Positions 52,201-64,000 of a stretch of DNA of 64,000 nucleotides are shown piece by piece (positions within the stretch are counted from its first letter, which is position 1; every line of letters starts with the position of its first letter). Both the position numbers and the translations under genes were made by a program. The notes beneath the pieces were generated by a model. It did not search any database, was not told the DNA's origin, and saw only the letters and a program-made list of their open reading frames with translations. Location: the NCBI RefSeq assembly GCF_022539315.1, contig NC_066315.1, positions 96,019,990-96,083,989 of the forward strand. The letters run 5' to 3'. Source of the DNA: Serinus canaria. Taxonomy: Eukaryota; Chordata; Aves; Passeriformes; Fringillidae.

Positions 52201-54310
52201 TTTGCCATGTACTTGGATATGTACTGTAGTCAGCTCAGCTCTCTTTTATGTCAGTGTGTTAGACTAATGTATTTATAAGAAAAGAGTAGTGAAATAGTAC
52301 AGAAACCAGAAATAGCATGTAAAACCAGAGTCTGACATAAGATTGTACTGCATCATTCCATAAAGCTTCAAGGAAAATACCCACAAAACAATTCCATATA
52401 GGAGACACATTTCAGGAGCACTTGTCTTCCAAGAATTTAGAGCATTGATAATACAAGAGAGTTGCAGGCCAATACTGCATAGAAATTGCTCAAAGGCCTT
52501 TCAGACATAAAATTGTGAAGCTGCTTTATCTAAAGGCCAGGAAACGCCTGAGGTCTCAATGCTCCTGAAGAAAATGCAGAAAAATATTGAATCCAGACCT
52601 ACAAGTGTACAGCACACATTCACATAATTGTCAGTCTTAAACCCACATAATTCAATTTCTCACAGTGTTATTTAGTAAGTTCTTAGATTCAAGTTTCTGT
52701 GAGAAGATAACCACACATGATCCCATTTTTGATGGAAAGATTAAAGACCGCATAACATAAGGAAAGAAAATCCTATTTCATGTAAGATAAAAATAGCTTA
52801 AAATCCCACAGACTGAAATCAAGATTTTCCTTTTATACTGGAATCTGACTCTAAGCTACCAATACTGTCATTTCTGTCATTCCAGAGGTGACTTTTCAAT
52901 AGAAGTCCTGAGAAACACTACAGAAGCACGCATGGAAGAAGAAGCTTCTGTCATAGTACATATCATAATAACTTCAAATCAGTACGATGCCTTGCTATTC
53001 ACTGACTGACAATTCAGAAATACTTTAGATAGGTGAAGTTCTTACTATATGACTTATGCATGATCATCTAAGCAGAGTTGCAGAGACATACCTTAGAGAA
53101 TTTTTTTTTAAAATAAATTAAATTGCATTCAGCTATTTGTCTAAAGTAATTTTGGTGAAATTAAATATATTCCTTTACTTGAATCCTGCTCCTTTGCCAT
53201 CTCTTTCACAATCTAGATGCATAGCTGTTATAGGAAGTAACGTTGGAGTTTAGACAAAAATGTCAGATAACAACTCTATCTAATGGAACTTATTATTATT
53301 CACATGGGTAATTTCTCTTTTTTTTTATTTTTGCAACAAAAAATTATTATTATTGTTAAACTCAACGGCAACAAGAAGTTGTAAATGTCAAACATTGTCC
53401 TTTAATTGCTACAATTATTTTTGCTTTTGCTAGAAGTTACATGAAACAATTGAAAGAAGTATTCATTTAATAAATCACCATTTTATTCAGGTATGAAAGG
53501 CCACAGACTATAAGGTAAAAGGATAAAATTACTTCTATATTCACAAGTGTAAATGCATGTTTGGTTGTGCAGCAACCTCTCCAACAACATTACCAGTAAA
53601 GAGAAACATTCAGCTAATTCAGCCTAAATTAAGGTATCATGAAATCTGTCTAGCAACTTGTAGAGGGAGGACTACAGAGATCAACAGACTTACACAGTGT
53701 TTGAACTGGTGTGAAAAACAGTGAATGTTTTGAGGATGTCTGCACTTACATACCTTCTCAAAACAAGCTGGGCTTTAAATGTTGTGTTCAATCAACCTCC
53801 TGCTTGCTTTTCCATCAGTGTAGCATCATTGCATAAACACACAATCAAAAAAAAAAAAAGAAGAGTGAATTTTGCTGAGCAGCCACATTAACTACATGAG
53901 AGGAGATTGATTCTCAATTCCATAAATGAGACTGTAACTCTTATCACATGTTTCTGCACTTTACAAATGAAGAGCTTGGCATTCTTTCACTCTGCATGGG
54001 CTGTCTTCTCACTCAGCAGTTAGTTTTGCATCAGTTCCACTTGCTGGAAGCTTCTCACACAGATTTAATCTAATACTGATGATTATTACCAAGATGACAG
54101 GCACAAAAGGGAGTGTGAAATATGAACACAGAGCTTCAAAAAGATTATTCTCATCACTGATGAGACAAGAATCACATAGCAGAAAATCAAACCATGGGAC
54201 TTCCTGTGCCATCAAAAGGCTCTTAAATGTTTGATTGGAGAAACTAGTGAGCAAAAACTGTGCAAAGAGAGGAAACACATTTGAACTCTAACACTGCTGA
54301 GAAAGCAGCA
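52201..54310. other. AT-rich single-copy DNA, no gene seen
   Basis: Frames are 89 codons or shorter and unrecognised. Short ATT-repeats lie at about 53342-53356 and an A12 run at about 53849. Nothing else stands out. Confidence 0.6.
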
Positions 54311-54660
54311 TGTGAGAGTTTCCCAAGGACTGATAAGCTCTGGAGACCAATTGTCCCACTGAGACTGCAAGAGCTGCTACACTCATGATGCTGATGGGCT
54401 TGTTAGAAGGACAAGGCCACAGGCACACACAAACAACAACAAGATGTTGTACAGCTCATGCCACCCAAGAAAGCAGCTCCTGGTACACACAGACAAAGGC
54501 ATCATTTGCAGACCTGATAAGTGAACAGCCCCCTGAAGCTCTTCCTCAATACCTAACTAGAAGCCCCTCCAGGCATGCCTGCACAGTCCCCTGCTTCTGG
54601 GTACACTGAATAAAAGGTGCCCAACCAGCAATACCAGCTGTGATTTGTGTATCACCTCAA
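54311..54660 (+). mobile_element. Possible solo LTR (ERVK-like), uncertain
   Basis: It starts TGTGAGAGTTTCCCAAGGAC and has a TATA- or polyadenylation-like GAATAAAAGG at about 54608. This is followed by GTGCCCAACCAGCAATACCA and GTGATTTGTGTATCACCTCAAC, an arrangement like the U3-R-U5 of a retroviral LTR. Composition differs from its neighbours. The 3' end is unclear and no target-site duplication was found. It could also be an unrelated repeat or unique sequence. Confidence 0.4.
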
Positions 54661-54974
54661 CTACTGCTTCTAATATGAAAAAGGGAATTTACAACTGACA
54701 AAGAGGCAGTAGGATGGCTGTTTGCAGAGATGGAACAAAGAGAAACATTATCTTAATTGTCTGCAGTTTTCAAGGCCTCCAGTAGAGAAGATATTAGCTA
54801 AGAGCAAAGCTTGAGCAGTGTGCTGGCATTCACTAGGCTCCAAAGAAAATGGTCATACTGCCAAATGTAATTTTTCCAGCTGCCAAACCTTGATAAGTCC
54901 AAAGTCCTGTGACCTTGGACAGAAATTAAATCTTTGCAGACACATGGGTAGATTTCCACGAGGGAAAAGATGAA

Positions 54975-55254
54975 GAACAGAGGTAAGTAGGGACAGGACA
55001 AGAGGAAATGGCTTCAAGCTGTGCCAGCAAAGGTTCAGGTGGGACATTAGGAAGAATTTTTTCACAGGAAGTATTGTCAAGCACTGGAATGGGCTGCAGA
55101 GGGAAGAAGTAAGGTCACTATTCCTGGCAGCATTAAAGAACTAATTGGACATGGCACTTGTGCTATGGGTTAGTTCACATTGTGGTGTTTAGTAAAAAGT
55201 TGGACTTGATGATCTTGTAGGTCTTTTTCAACCTTAATAATTCTATGGTTCTAT
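54975..55254 (+). mobile_element. CR1 non-LTR retrotransposon, intact 3' terminus
   Basis: The CR1 3' region begins near 54975 and is clear from GGGACAGGACAAGAGGAAAT. It continues through GGTTCAGGTGGGACATTAGG, AAGAATTTTTTCACAGGAAG, AAGCACTGGAATGGGCTGC and TTGGACTTGATGATCTTGTA, ending in AATTCTATGGTTCTAT, the short 8-mer-type tail typical of CR1 in place of poly(A). Strongly 5'-truncated to about 280 bp. It carries only the last ORF2 codons, with stops, plus the 3' UTR, and is immobile. Confidence 0.95.
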
Positions 55255-57864
55255 AAAATGAAAGGAGATTATGTTGACAGAAGTTGCTTTTGTGGGGCAA
55301 ACAAAAGCAGGAATGAAATTTTTCAGAGTTTTGATTACTGGAATTGAAGTAAGCTGCTGACTCGACAGCACTGGCAGCAGATGTGTAAAAGAAAAAGGTT
55401 CAGAGAGTTTGAGAAAGCAAAACACAAATTGTAGCTGTTTATTTTCTATTATTCATCATAGATGACTGTTGAATTGCCTCAGTGTAGGTAGTAAAGGGCC
55501 AACTGAAGCCTGGAACTAAAACATGAACCTATCTTCCCTATTCTTTCCCTTTTATGTTTATCCTGACCATATATGATAAGCATCACTGAACTGGATGAAC
55601 ACAGGCTTGCTTTATCTTCTTTGAAAACTCTATCTGACATCATGTGTTTAGCCATGTTTTCAAATGTGACCAGCCTGAAATTTTACAGGGTTTTTTTCCC
55701 AGTTTCATCAATAATACATTAGTAACCACTGCAGTTGCAAGAAAGTGAATTCAAAAGGCAGATCTAGCTGAACATTTAAAATTTAATGACTGTATTGCAA
55801 CATGTGTGCAGCTTATATATTATCCTGTTATTACATGCCATTATATTAATGTGCAGTTAAATCAGCCCCACGGTAAGGAGTCAGGAAGAACCTTTTCTCC
55901 TGCAGCAAAATCTCTCCTACACAAGACTACCAAGTGTTGCAGGCTAAAAGTCCCATTATAACAAGCGCAACAATGCTGGAAACTATAAGCTGCAATTTTA
56001 GCTACCTAGCTTTTATTCCTTTATTCCTCATTTAGAAAATGTTTTTCATACATTATACTGACTGTTTCTAAAGTTTCCTTCATTTGCTCATTTCCACAGC
56101 TTATTTCTGTTTCACCACATCTATTTTCTGCTCGTCCAGCACTGTCTGAATTCTCCCTCCAGAGTAGCAACATTGTATTGTGAAAGAGAGGGAATCAAGT
56201 TAATAGCCATGCTTGCTACATTTATGATGCATCAAAGAGTTGGGGGAAAATGCAAATATGGAAACAAACTGTTTCTTCATTTCGGCCTTTTTTTTTTTCC
56301 TCTTTTTTATTTTTTTATTTTTTTCTTCCTAGACTGCATGCCTTTGTCCACAGAAAGTTTGGAGAATTTCTCATGGAGTAGAAGAACTTCTATTTGCTTA
56401 GATCACATCAGATGTCTGCCCTGAAACCAGACATGACAGAAAAGAATATAAGTTATTATTCATTCTGTTTGCCTTATACAAATGACAACAGCAAATAGAA
56501 AAATACACTGGACAAGAACTCACAGGAAAGTTTTTTAAAGGAATTGAGGAATCCAACTGGAATAGAGACATGAAAATAACAATTGTTTCATTCTTATTAA
56601 ATCTTCTGTTTTATTCAAATTAAACTATTTAGTCCACTGCTTTTTCAAGCAGCAAATTCTCTGAATCTCTTTAGTCCAATTCTCTTTTGCTGAAAAATAT
56701 ACATACAAAGTAAATGAGTACAAGATGCCCCAGGATATGACTTTGTCAATTACAGGAGTGTAACACTTAAGGGCAAAAATCTACATTGTATGTCTTATCC
56801 ATGAGCTTCCTTCTTAATTTACATGGGGAAAAAAACCCAAAAAACCACCAGCTATCAAGAACCTCCTTCTCTCCGTCTGCAAACATCTTAACTACTTACT
56901 CAAATCACTCAAATACCCTCAATCAAATGCAAACATCATGACCTGAAACTGACTAGCTTGGTAGAGCCCTCTACTGATTACAGAGAGGAAAGGAATAATA
57001 ACAAACTATTTATTTCACCACTGATTTCAGATTAGGCAAATATGAAAGTATCAATTACTGACAAAGGCAATTTTCTATTTGAAATTCATTTACTTCTGGT
57101 AAAGCAAATAAAAGTTCTGGATAGCTAAAGCCTAATAACTGACCAAATTGTGAAATTATTATTGTAGAATATAAAGCAAATAATAATGTCTATTAACACA
57201 CAATTTTAATGTGCATTAAACTCCATACTTTATGTTTCATAACTTTGATTTGCTATTTACACAGAACACTGGAATTACAGTCTCTCAGCATAGTGGCAGG
57301 CAGAAAAAGTATCATTATGTCTGTGCCAATATATATCATAGAAAGATAAAAACAAGTCACATTTTATTCATCGAAAACTTTGTCCTCCAAATTTTAATTC
57401 TGCATCACAATTTATAAGGGGAAAAAGGTATCCCAGAAAAGAATTAGACCAGGAGATAAAACAAAAACTTACATGACCATTAACAGTAAAACACTATCCA
57501 GGAATTAGCACAAGTGGGATTCATTAAGTCCATGCAGGAAATGCTATTTCAAAATTACTGTTAGAAATTAAAGACAGAACTGTAACATAATATTGCCAGC
57601 ACTCACATCCAGATTAAGTGCAACAGTTAATATTTCTAAAATGTTACCTAGTTCAAGAAGGTACTAGTTTATGTCCCACTTTATTTTATTAAAAACTTAC
57701 TATCTTAGATTGTTTGTTTCACACTTCAGTGAAGTGAAAGGAAAAGGCAGAGAAAAGCTCATGACTCGCTGCCACTGGTATTTGACAGAAGACCCTTTCC
57801 TATGGTAAGGGCGTAGATGGATTCATTTCTGTAACTGTTTCTTGGCAACGGAAAGAAAGTGACA

Positions 57865-58012
57865 TTTTTTCCTTTCCTTTTGGTTTTTTTTGTTTTTTTT
57901 TTTTTTTTTTTGCTTTTTTCTGGTTTTTAGGGTTTTTTGGTTTTTTTCCTTATTTTTGGTTTGGTTTTTGGTGGTTTTGTCTGCTTGGTTGGTTTTGATT
58001 GGGTTTTTTTTA
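57865..58012. repeat. T/G-rich low-complexity tract
   Basis: About 150 bp made almost only of T and G, with T-runs up to 19 and GGTTTT / TTGGTT phrases. On the minus strand it yields a lysine- and asparagine-rich open frame that is an artefact of the composition. Confidence 0.95.
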
Positions 58013-59969
58013 ACCCCACAAGGAAGCACACAGCTTTGGAGTTAAAGAGACAATGGATCTGTGCTACTGCAAATTATTTTGCATTTTCCATAACTCTTCT
58101 TGGAAATACATTGCTATTCTAATTTTAGTAAAACTAACAGGATTTAGATACATTTTGCTGCATCTGTGGGTAACAGAACATCAGCAGACATTAGTGGATT
58201 CTGAATCAGATTGCTTATAGAACAAAGTGCTACCCATTTCATGGATATCCACACAAGTCTGCCAAACAACCTGGCAAGAAGGTTTGTTCTTTTAAGCCAG
58301 ACTTGCAAACCCCCAAGGTTTTTAAAATCAGAAAGATACAGCCCTTGTTGACTTGGACTTGCGAGCTCCTCTCACATCAGCACAGATAAGTTTTAACCAT
58401 GGCCTCGCTGATGATAGGTTTGTTTTGTCTAACAGCCTTTCAAGGCTAAAACTACTGAACCAACAAGGACTACTACAGAAGTGCAGAGCCCTGAGGAATG
58501 TCAAAACCAACCTGTCTTGTTCTGTGTCTAAACAGCTGTAAGGCTGTTTTGTTATGTACCTAAACCACTATGTAATACAGATCTTATTATTTTATACTGT
58601 CATAGATCCACATGGAGTTACAACTTACTTAACCGAATACGGTTTGAAACAAAATTGGTCTAAGGAGAAGAGAAAATTTACAATCATAATTAATGTATGC
58701 TTGATAAAATTTCCATTTAAGCTGCAGAAAAAAAATAATATAATGCTAATTATTATTATTTTTCTCAGTACACTTGACAAACATGACATTTCTCACCTCC
58801 TGAACATTAATTAATATTGGATTTAGGCACTGTGTTAAGGTACTTCAAATATCTGCTCTTTTATACCCATGCAGATGCACATTTTATGAACTGTGTGAGA
58901 TGCTTGGAGAATATACCCTAGATACAGTATGTCCAGTAACAGTATTAAATAGATCTTAATCATATGCAAGCACAAAATCTCTTTGAATACTGTTAAATTT
59001 TTCCAACATGAATGAAAAACTCATTAGGAGCTCACAGCAGCATCTGGTTTTCACTCAGCTAGCATCTTACACTTTCCTCTGCTCTAAGCTATGCATGCAG
59101 TGTATTAAAAACATGCTAAGACACAAAGTAATGGCACTTCCAGAGTGTTATGTTAAGTACAAAACACATTTCCATTTATTTTCCCTTTTAGCTTTTTGGA
59201 CATAAACAGCCATATAACATCATTTCTTGGTGTTTTTATTACTACTACATAAACTCAAATACAAGTAACAATGATTTTTAACTTTAATAGTTCAGAAATG
59301 AAACAGCAGGTTAGTAGCTCAAAAGGCCATTGTATTATAGTGTAGTAATAATGTTAAAAATAAAATGTGAGGATATCTCAGTTCAAGAACTAAAGGTCCT
59401 CATGTTTAAATACAGTGGTCCTCCACCTATTCAGAACAGAGCAACATCATGTAAATCAGGCAGACGAATACTATCACTTCAACTATAGGCTTATTTCAGC
59501 ACTAGATGCATGACACAAAGTTTTTCCTGCTCTTCTGCTCAAAGAAAAGCCTTTCAGGAGTCCCAAAGGACAAATCTAATGATGCCACGTGCTGAAACAC
59601 CTCGTCATCCTCTGGTGCTTCAGAAAAGCCTGCTGTTTGTCCTCACACTTTTCACGCAAGTGTGGCTGTTTCTCTCTAGTTAACAAATTTTAGCTTGCAT
59701 TAAACCTTATCAGTAAACATGGCAGTACTGCAAAATCAGCAATTAAGGCCTCAATAGCTTCCACCAATTAGTGCTGTTGTGTGCCAAGAGCTACAGCAGA
59801 GACAGATTGTGTGCCGGGTTTATTAACTCATTCTTTTTGCAGTGGAACAGCTAAGTGCCTCTTTTCTGGCCACATTAAAGTACATATAGTTGTTTTACAG
59901 TGACATACGCCTCTGCCTTCAAAAACAAAAACAAACCCCCCAGAAGGCTGTGAATTTTTCTTTTGAGAG

Positions 59970-60005
59970 CTTTCATATCTATACTGACTTTCATATCTAC
60001 ACTAC
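59970..60005. repeat. 18-bp tandem duplication
   Basis: CTTTCATATCTATACTGA is followed directly by CTTTCATATCTACACTAC. The copies differ at a few bases. Confidence 0.85.
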
Positions 60006-63000
60006 CTCTATAAGTGAAATATAATCTTGCATGGCTATACCTGTTGCTATGCAGGCAGCACTTCTTTTATTGAACCATTTAAATGAAATTGGTTTTCCAC
60101 TTCTGTTCCCTCATTACTTATCACTGGTCCCAAAAAAACCTGCCCTGATGGGCACTTCATTCAAATGAGTGACCATTTCTTCATCAGTGTAGGGGGAGAA
60201 AGGAACTCTCATAATCAAGCTTGAGAAACCCATTTGCATAGACAGGATAGCAGAAATGGATGATTGATTTAGGTTGAGAGCAATCTTTCAGTGAAAATAA
60301 AAGATGCCATGAGACTTTGAAGGATAGGTTTAACATCTCAGATGTTGGAGCACAAGCTCTTTCAGGCAGGGACCACAATGCTGTTGGGCATTTCTGTTCT
60401 CCCCAGCACAGTTCCACAATGATTAATTTGCACTGCAGCACCAGAAATCATGAACAATTATAAGCCGTGGTTTTCCAAAGTGCTGCATACCTTCAGCAAC
60501 TTTTTACTTAAATGCAGATAAAGAGGCAGGCCTACAAAGAAACTCTTATTAAAGACAAGATTTCCTTCAGCAAGAGAACGTGCATTTAGGTCTAAATGTT
60601 AGAAAATGTCATTCACTGCATCTGTTAGGGGTAACTAGAATGCAATATTAACAGCAATTCACATAACGGAGTCCATTTAATATGATCATTAATATTTCAG
60701 ACTGATTTTGAAACTGAAGAAAAAAGAAGAAACCAAGATGCATATGTAACAAAATTTATATTTCATGAACCTTAATTGCTGTAACTAGGGCACAGGGATT
60801 AAAGGCCTATGCCTAAGGCATCTGGTCCTAAGGACAAAATATTACACAAGCATTTCAATTTTTGGGTTCAGAAATTGAGCTTTTTAACCCTTCTGATTCT
60901 GAAGAAAAGCTGAGGCATGAAATCTGAACAAATCCCATTTACATGGGATGCAGTCCTAAAACTACCTGCCTGCCTAGAAAAAGAATTCTGAAGATGAGGA
61001 TCTGCTCTGCCTGGCTTAGGTTTGAATAGCATTTGCTGGGATTGACAGAATTTTATGAAATTGCTGTAACAAAGGACGGACCGAATAAAGCTTGGCCAAA
61101 GCACTGCTATGGTGAGCCCTGAGGCTGGTGTGTGATACCTGCAAACACACACACTCTCAGAGACACTTGCACAAACTAGGGAAGGTTTGGCCCTCTTTAC
61201 CAGAGGTCTTTCCTCTGTATTTGTTTATAAAGTCACTGCAAGCCCAACTTCATGAACAAACACTAGTGACAAAAATCAAGACTCTCTTGGTAATTATGTA
61301 TTGCCAGTTGAGCTTCCATTCTCACTATTTCAGTCACGATCATCTTAATGGTTCTGCAGTCAGCTCTGCTTTGTTTTATAGCTCTCTAAAGCTGACTTCA
61401 AAGGGTGGCTAGCATCATTCCCCATTTCAGATCTCCTGCTCAACTCATTTCATCCATCGTGCATTCGGCTCAGCCCTGAGCACCAGCGACAGTGCTGCTG
61501 TGCCACCACTGCAGGTCAGCTCAGGTCAACAAAATCAATGTCATTTACTACTTCTAACATTTTCCTAAACTTAAAAACCTGGCATGTACAGAAGCACACT
61601 GTATTCCTTCATATGCTTTTCTACACACAAGCAGATATTTGGCCCACTAGTTCAGCCCCTTTTGATCAGTACAAGTAAATTGAGTTAAACTTGTTTGTTT
61701 AAATGAGAATGGGAATATATTCTTTTCTGTAACTTCCAAATTACAGAAAGAAAAACTGTTAGTTTTGCTACCTGAAGACCAACTAGTTATGCTGATCTAA
61801 GAAATGTTTTAGGTAAGTCAGGGGTGGAAGAAAGAAATGATTCTGAAGAATTGAATAAGAGGCACAACCACCCTAGTTTTAAATTTCATTTTGTTTAGAT
61901 TGCAGTATAGGATAGATTCACCTTGGATATTCAATTTTTAAGTGAAATGACTGTAAGCCATAAAACAATGTTATACAGAAACACAGTGGAAAGTACTGAT
62001 TTTCCATTTCAGAGGAGAAAAAAAATCCAGGCAAAAATTACTTCTGACATGCAGAATTCTAGAAAATACACTTCCAAAACCATTTTGAAACATGTTTAAC
62101 CTCTGGGGTCTCTTGGAACATACACTGCATTATGTTATAATCATGTCAAAATCATGTCAAATATATTTACAAGTAGCATTTACTTTTCCAGTTTCTTCTT
62201 CAGTTCAAAAAATCCCAAAGCAATACATCTAAACGCTATAGGTATATTATTGTATAAAAGCTGCTACAGCAAAGTTTATCCTCAAATAAATACACTATGA
62301 GGTCCACCAGTATAAATTTTCCTCTCATTGGCCATAAATCTCACAAATATATTCCATGGCTGCTCCACATATTCCTCCTTACGTCTCACTGTGAGGTTTC
62401 CATTTTCAACGTACCTCAGATTCCTAATTCCGATAGTTTAGCCAATGTTCTCTGCCAGCTGCTAAGCGGTTACCATTAGTTACAGCTCCCTTTCATGATT
62501 TGTAAGCATTATCTTCATCCCAAATGATTAGGAAGTGTCTAAAAAGAGTCATCTCTAATGAAACACTACAAGCATTCAGACCTAATTCTTTAAAACAACC
62601 TGAACCTTCTGAAATGGCTGTGACTCCGCAATATTCCATTTGGCCCCTGGGTCTTGGACAACTCCTATAATGTGTACTAGTTTATATTCTAGTAATAGAG
62701 CTTTTGCATTAATGTACCTACTTCACCTTCAAAAAACTGCAGTGTTCTTCTTTATTAAGACCACTGGGACCATAAAATAATTCTATTCTTGTTTTTCTGC
62801 AACAACATCAGACTACAGCAGACTGCTTCCTTCCTTTCATTTATTCCTTCTGCTACATTTTTTAAAATATTTGTCAATTTACTACATCACACCTCATTAT
62901 TGGGAATTAACAGCTGTCCAAGATTTTGCTCCATTGGGGAAGACAGATCTCAGAATTTTTCACTCTGCTTTTTGCAACAATAATTTTCACTAATACTCAC

Positions 63001-63636
63001 CGGCCAAAATTTATGTGCAAATGCAGATTTAGTGCTGAGAAACTTTTTGTCTGTTGCACAGCTTTCCCAGTAAAAACATTTGATCTTACAACTCGTTAGA
63101 AGAAACGAAAGATGTGCCTACACTGAGCAGTGAGATCTAATCAAGGTAACTATTACCTACACCTGAAATAGATGATCCAATTCATCTACACGCTCACACT
63201 TAAAGCCAAAAGCAGCTTCCTTTCTCTTCTTTTTCTTTTGGAAAATGGTTCTACATTAGAATTTACATAATCAAAAAAACCCCAGACATCCAGATTATTC
63301 AATAATTGGAAAAATGTAACATGAGGGAACTTGACTTCATTTAATACACCACCACCTACATGTGTTGATAATGAAAAAGGTTCAAGAAATACTCTTATTA
63401 GCAAAGGCTACCCACTACATCTTCAACCTTTTCCTTTAAGCTATGACACACTGAAGAAGATACCAATCATTCAGTGATCTCAAAATTACTCCTTTTTTGC
63501 AGAAAAAAAAAAGCAACCCAAATTTTTTTGGTTTAGGCAAACCAGTACCCTGAAAATATTGAATGGTACAAATCTTCTGGAAGCTTTCAGACTAGTATTA
63601 CTATTATGGGCAAACAATAATTTGATTTTTCTCTTC

Positions 63637-63652
63637 TTTTTTTTTTTTTTTT
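63637..63652. repeat. T16 homopolymer
   Basis: A T run preceded by CTCTTC, followed by GCAACC. Simple repeat. Confidence 0.85.
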
Positions 63653-64000
63653 GCAACCTTTGAATAAATGTTTCTTAAATAGTGAAGTTTACCGACACTT
63701 GGTATATTGCAGGGGTTCTCTTATCATTATATTGCAAAGGTCCCATATTGCTAGAGTTTTATACCTCCTTAATATTTCTCGTAGGCAGCTCCTCTAAGCA
63801 CAGACTTTTCCTTTTTCTCACAGGAGCCAGCTGACTCCAGTTCCCCCTCAACCAACCAATCCACTCTTTTATAACACTCTTCCTCTCATTGGGTACATCT
63901 GTGGCCTGATAAAGTCAGGCTTGTTCCTAATCTCTAATAATTGGCTAAGCTGCAAGTCCTTAGGGGTAAGATTGCTTTCTATACTACCTTTATTTTCTTA

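Larger units (their letters stand above)
55255..64000. other. AT-rich single-copy DNA, no gene seen
   Basis: Frames are 94 codons or shorter and unrecognised. It contains a strong pyrimidine tract ending in AG at 56287-56332, a T/G-rich tract (57865-58012), an 18-bp tandem duplication (59970-60005), a candidate conserved block at 59690-59910 and a T16 run (63637-63652). No RNA gene was seen. The window ends without a recognisable gene boundary. Confidence 0.55.

Noticed and set aside
54940..54982. Exon-like segment between TCTTTGCAG and GTAAGTAGGG
   Set aside because: The donor-like motif lies in the 5' part of the CR1 copy, aligned with the family's AAGTAA... segment, and the in-frame translation has a stop.
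57823..58029. Lysine-rich minus-strand open frame resembling a basic nuclear protein
   Set aside because: It is the translation of a T/G low-complexity tract.
1..64000. CRISPR arrays, operons, toxin-antitoxin or phage-defence systems
   Set aside because: Vertebrate CR1 and ERVL elements, AT-rich sequence without long frames, and no regularly spaced repeats rule out a prokaryotic reading.

Overview
This window looks like non-coding nuclear DNA from a bird. Three segments match the avian CR1 non-LTR retrotransposon from remembered family consensus: 21652-22092 and 54975-55254 on the plus strand, and 29355-29712 on the minus strand. Two solo LTRs (5925-6506 and 34874-35373) match the avian ERVL-type LTR family. 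CR1 scraps plus sparse solo LTRs, AT-rich single-copy DNA and short simple repeats fit a gene-poor part of an avian macrochromosome, or a very long intron. I cannot name the species or the locus.

No protein-coding gene could be supported. No open frame exceeds about 117 codons, and the longest ones begin at GTG or TTG rather than ATG. None resembles a known protein except the CR1 reverse-transcriptase tail at 21652-21885. I saw no tRNA, rRNA, snRNA or CRISPR array. Bacterial features such as operons, ribosome binding sites and riboswitches do not apply.

Layout. 1-5919 is unique AT-rich DNA with one splice-bounded 63-nt candidate exon (1450-1512). 5925-6506 is a solo LTR. 6512-18831 is unique sequence with a TA/TG microsatellite near 11.9 kb. 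18832-19239 is a diverged two-copy tandem duplication of about 203 bp. 21652-22092 is a CR1 tail. 22093-29354 is unique, 29355-29712 is an inverted CR1 fragment, and 29713-34873 is unique. 34874-35373 is a second solo LTR. A second TA microsatellite lies at 36.7 kb. 36748-51449 is unique and carries several small palindromes and a short CpG-dense patch (46808-46987). 51450-52200 is a GC-elevated block of unknown nature. 54311-54660 is a possible third LTR, 54975-55254 a third CR1, and the rest is unique.

The elements show no sign of working together as a system; the repeats look like independent, decayed insertions. The observations most worth checking are the tandem duplication, the CpG patch followed by a consensus splice donor, the GC-elevated block at 51.5-52.2 kb, the exon-like segments and the short perfect hairpins. 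I did not find a convincing novel biological system.
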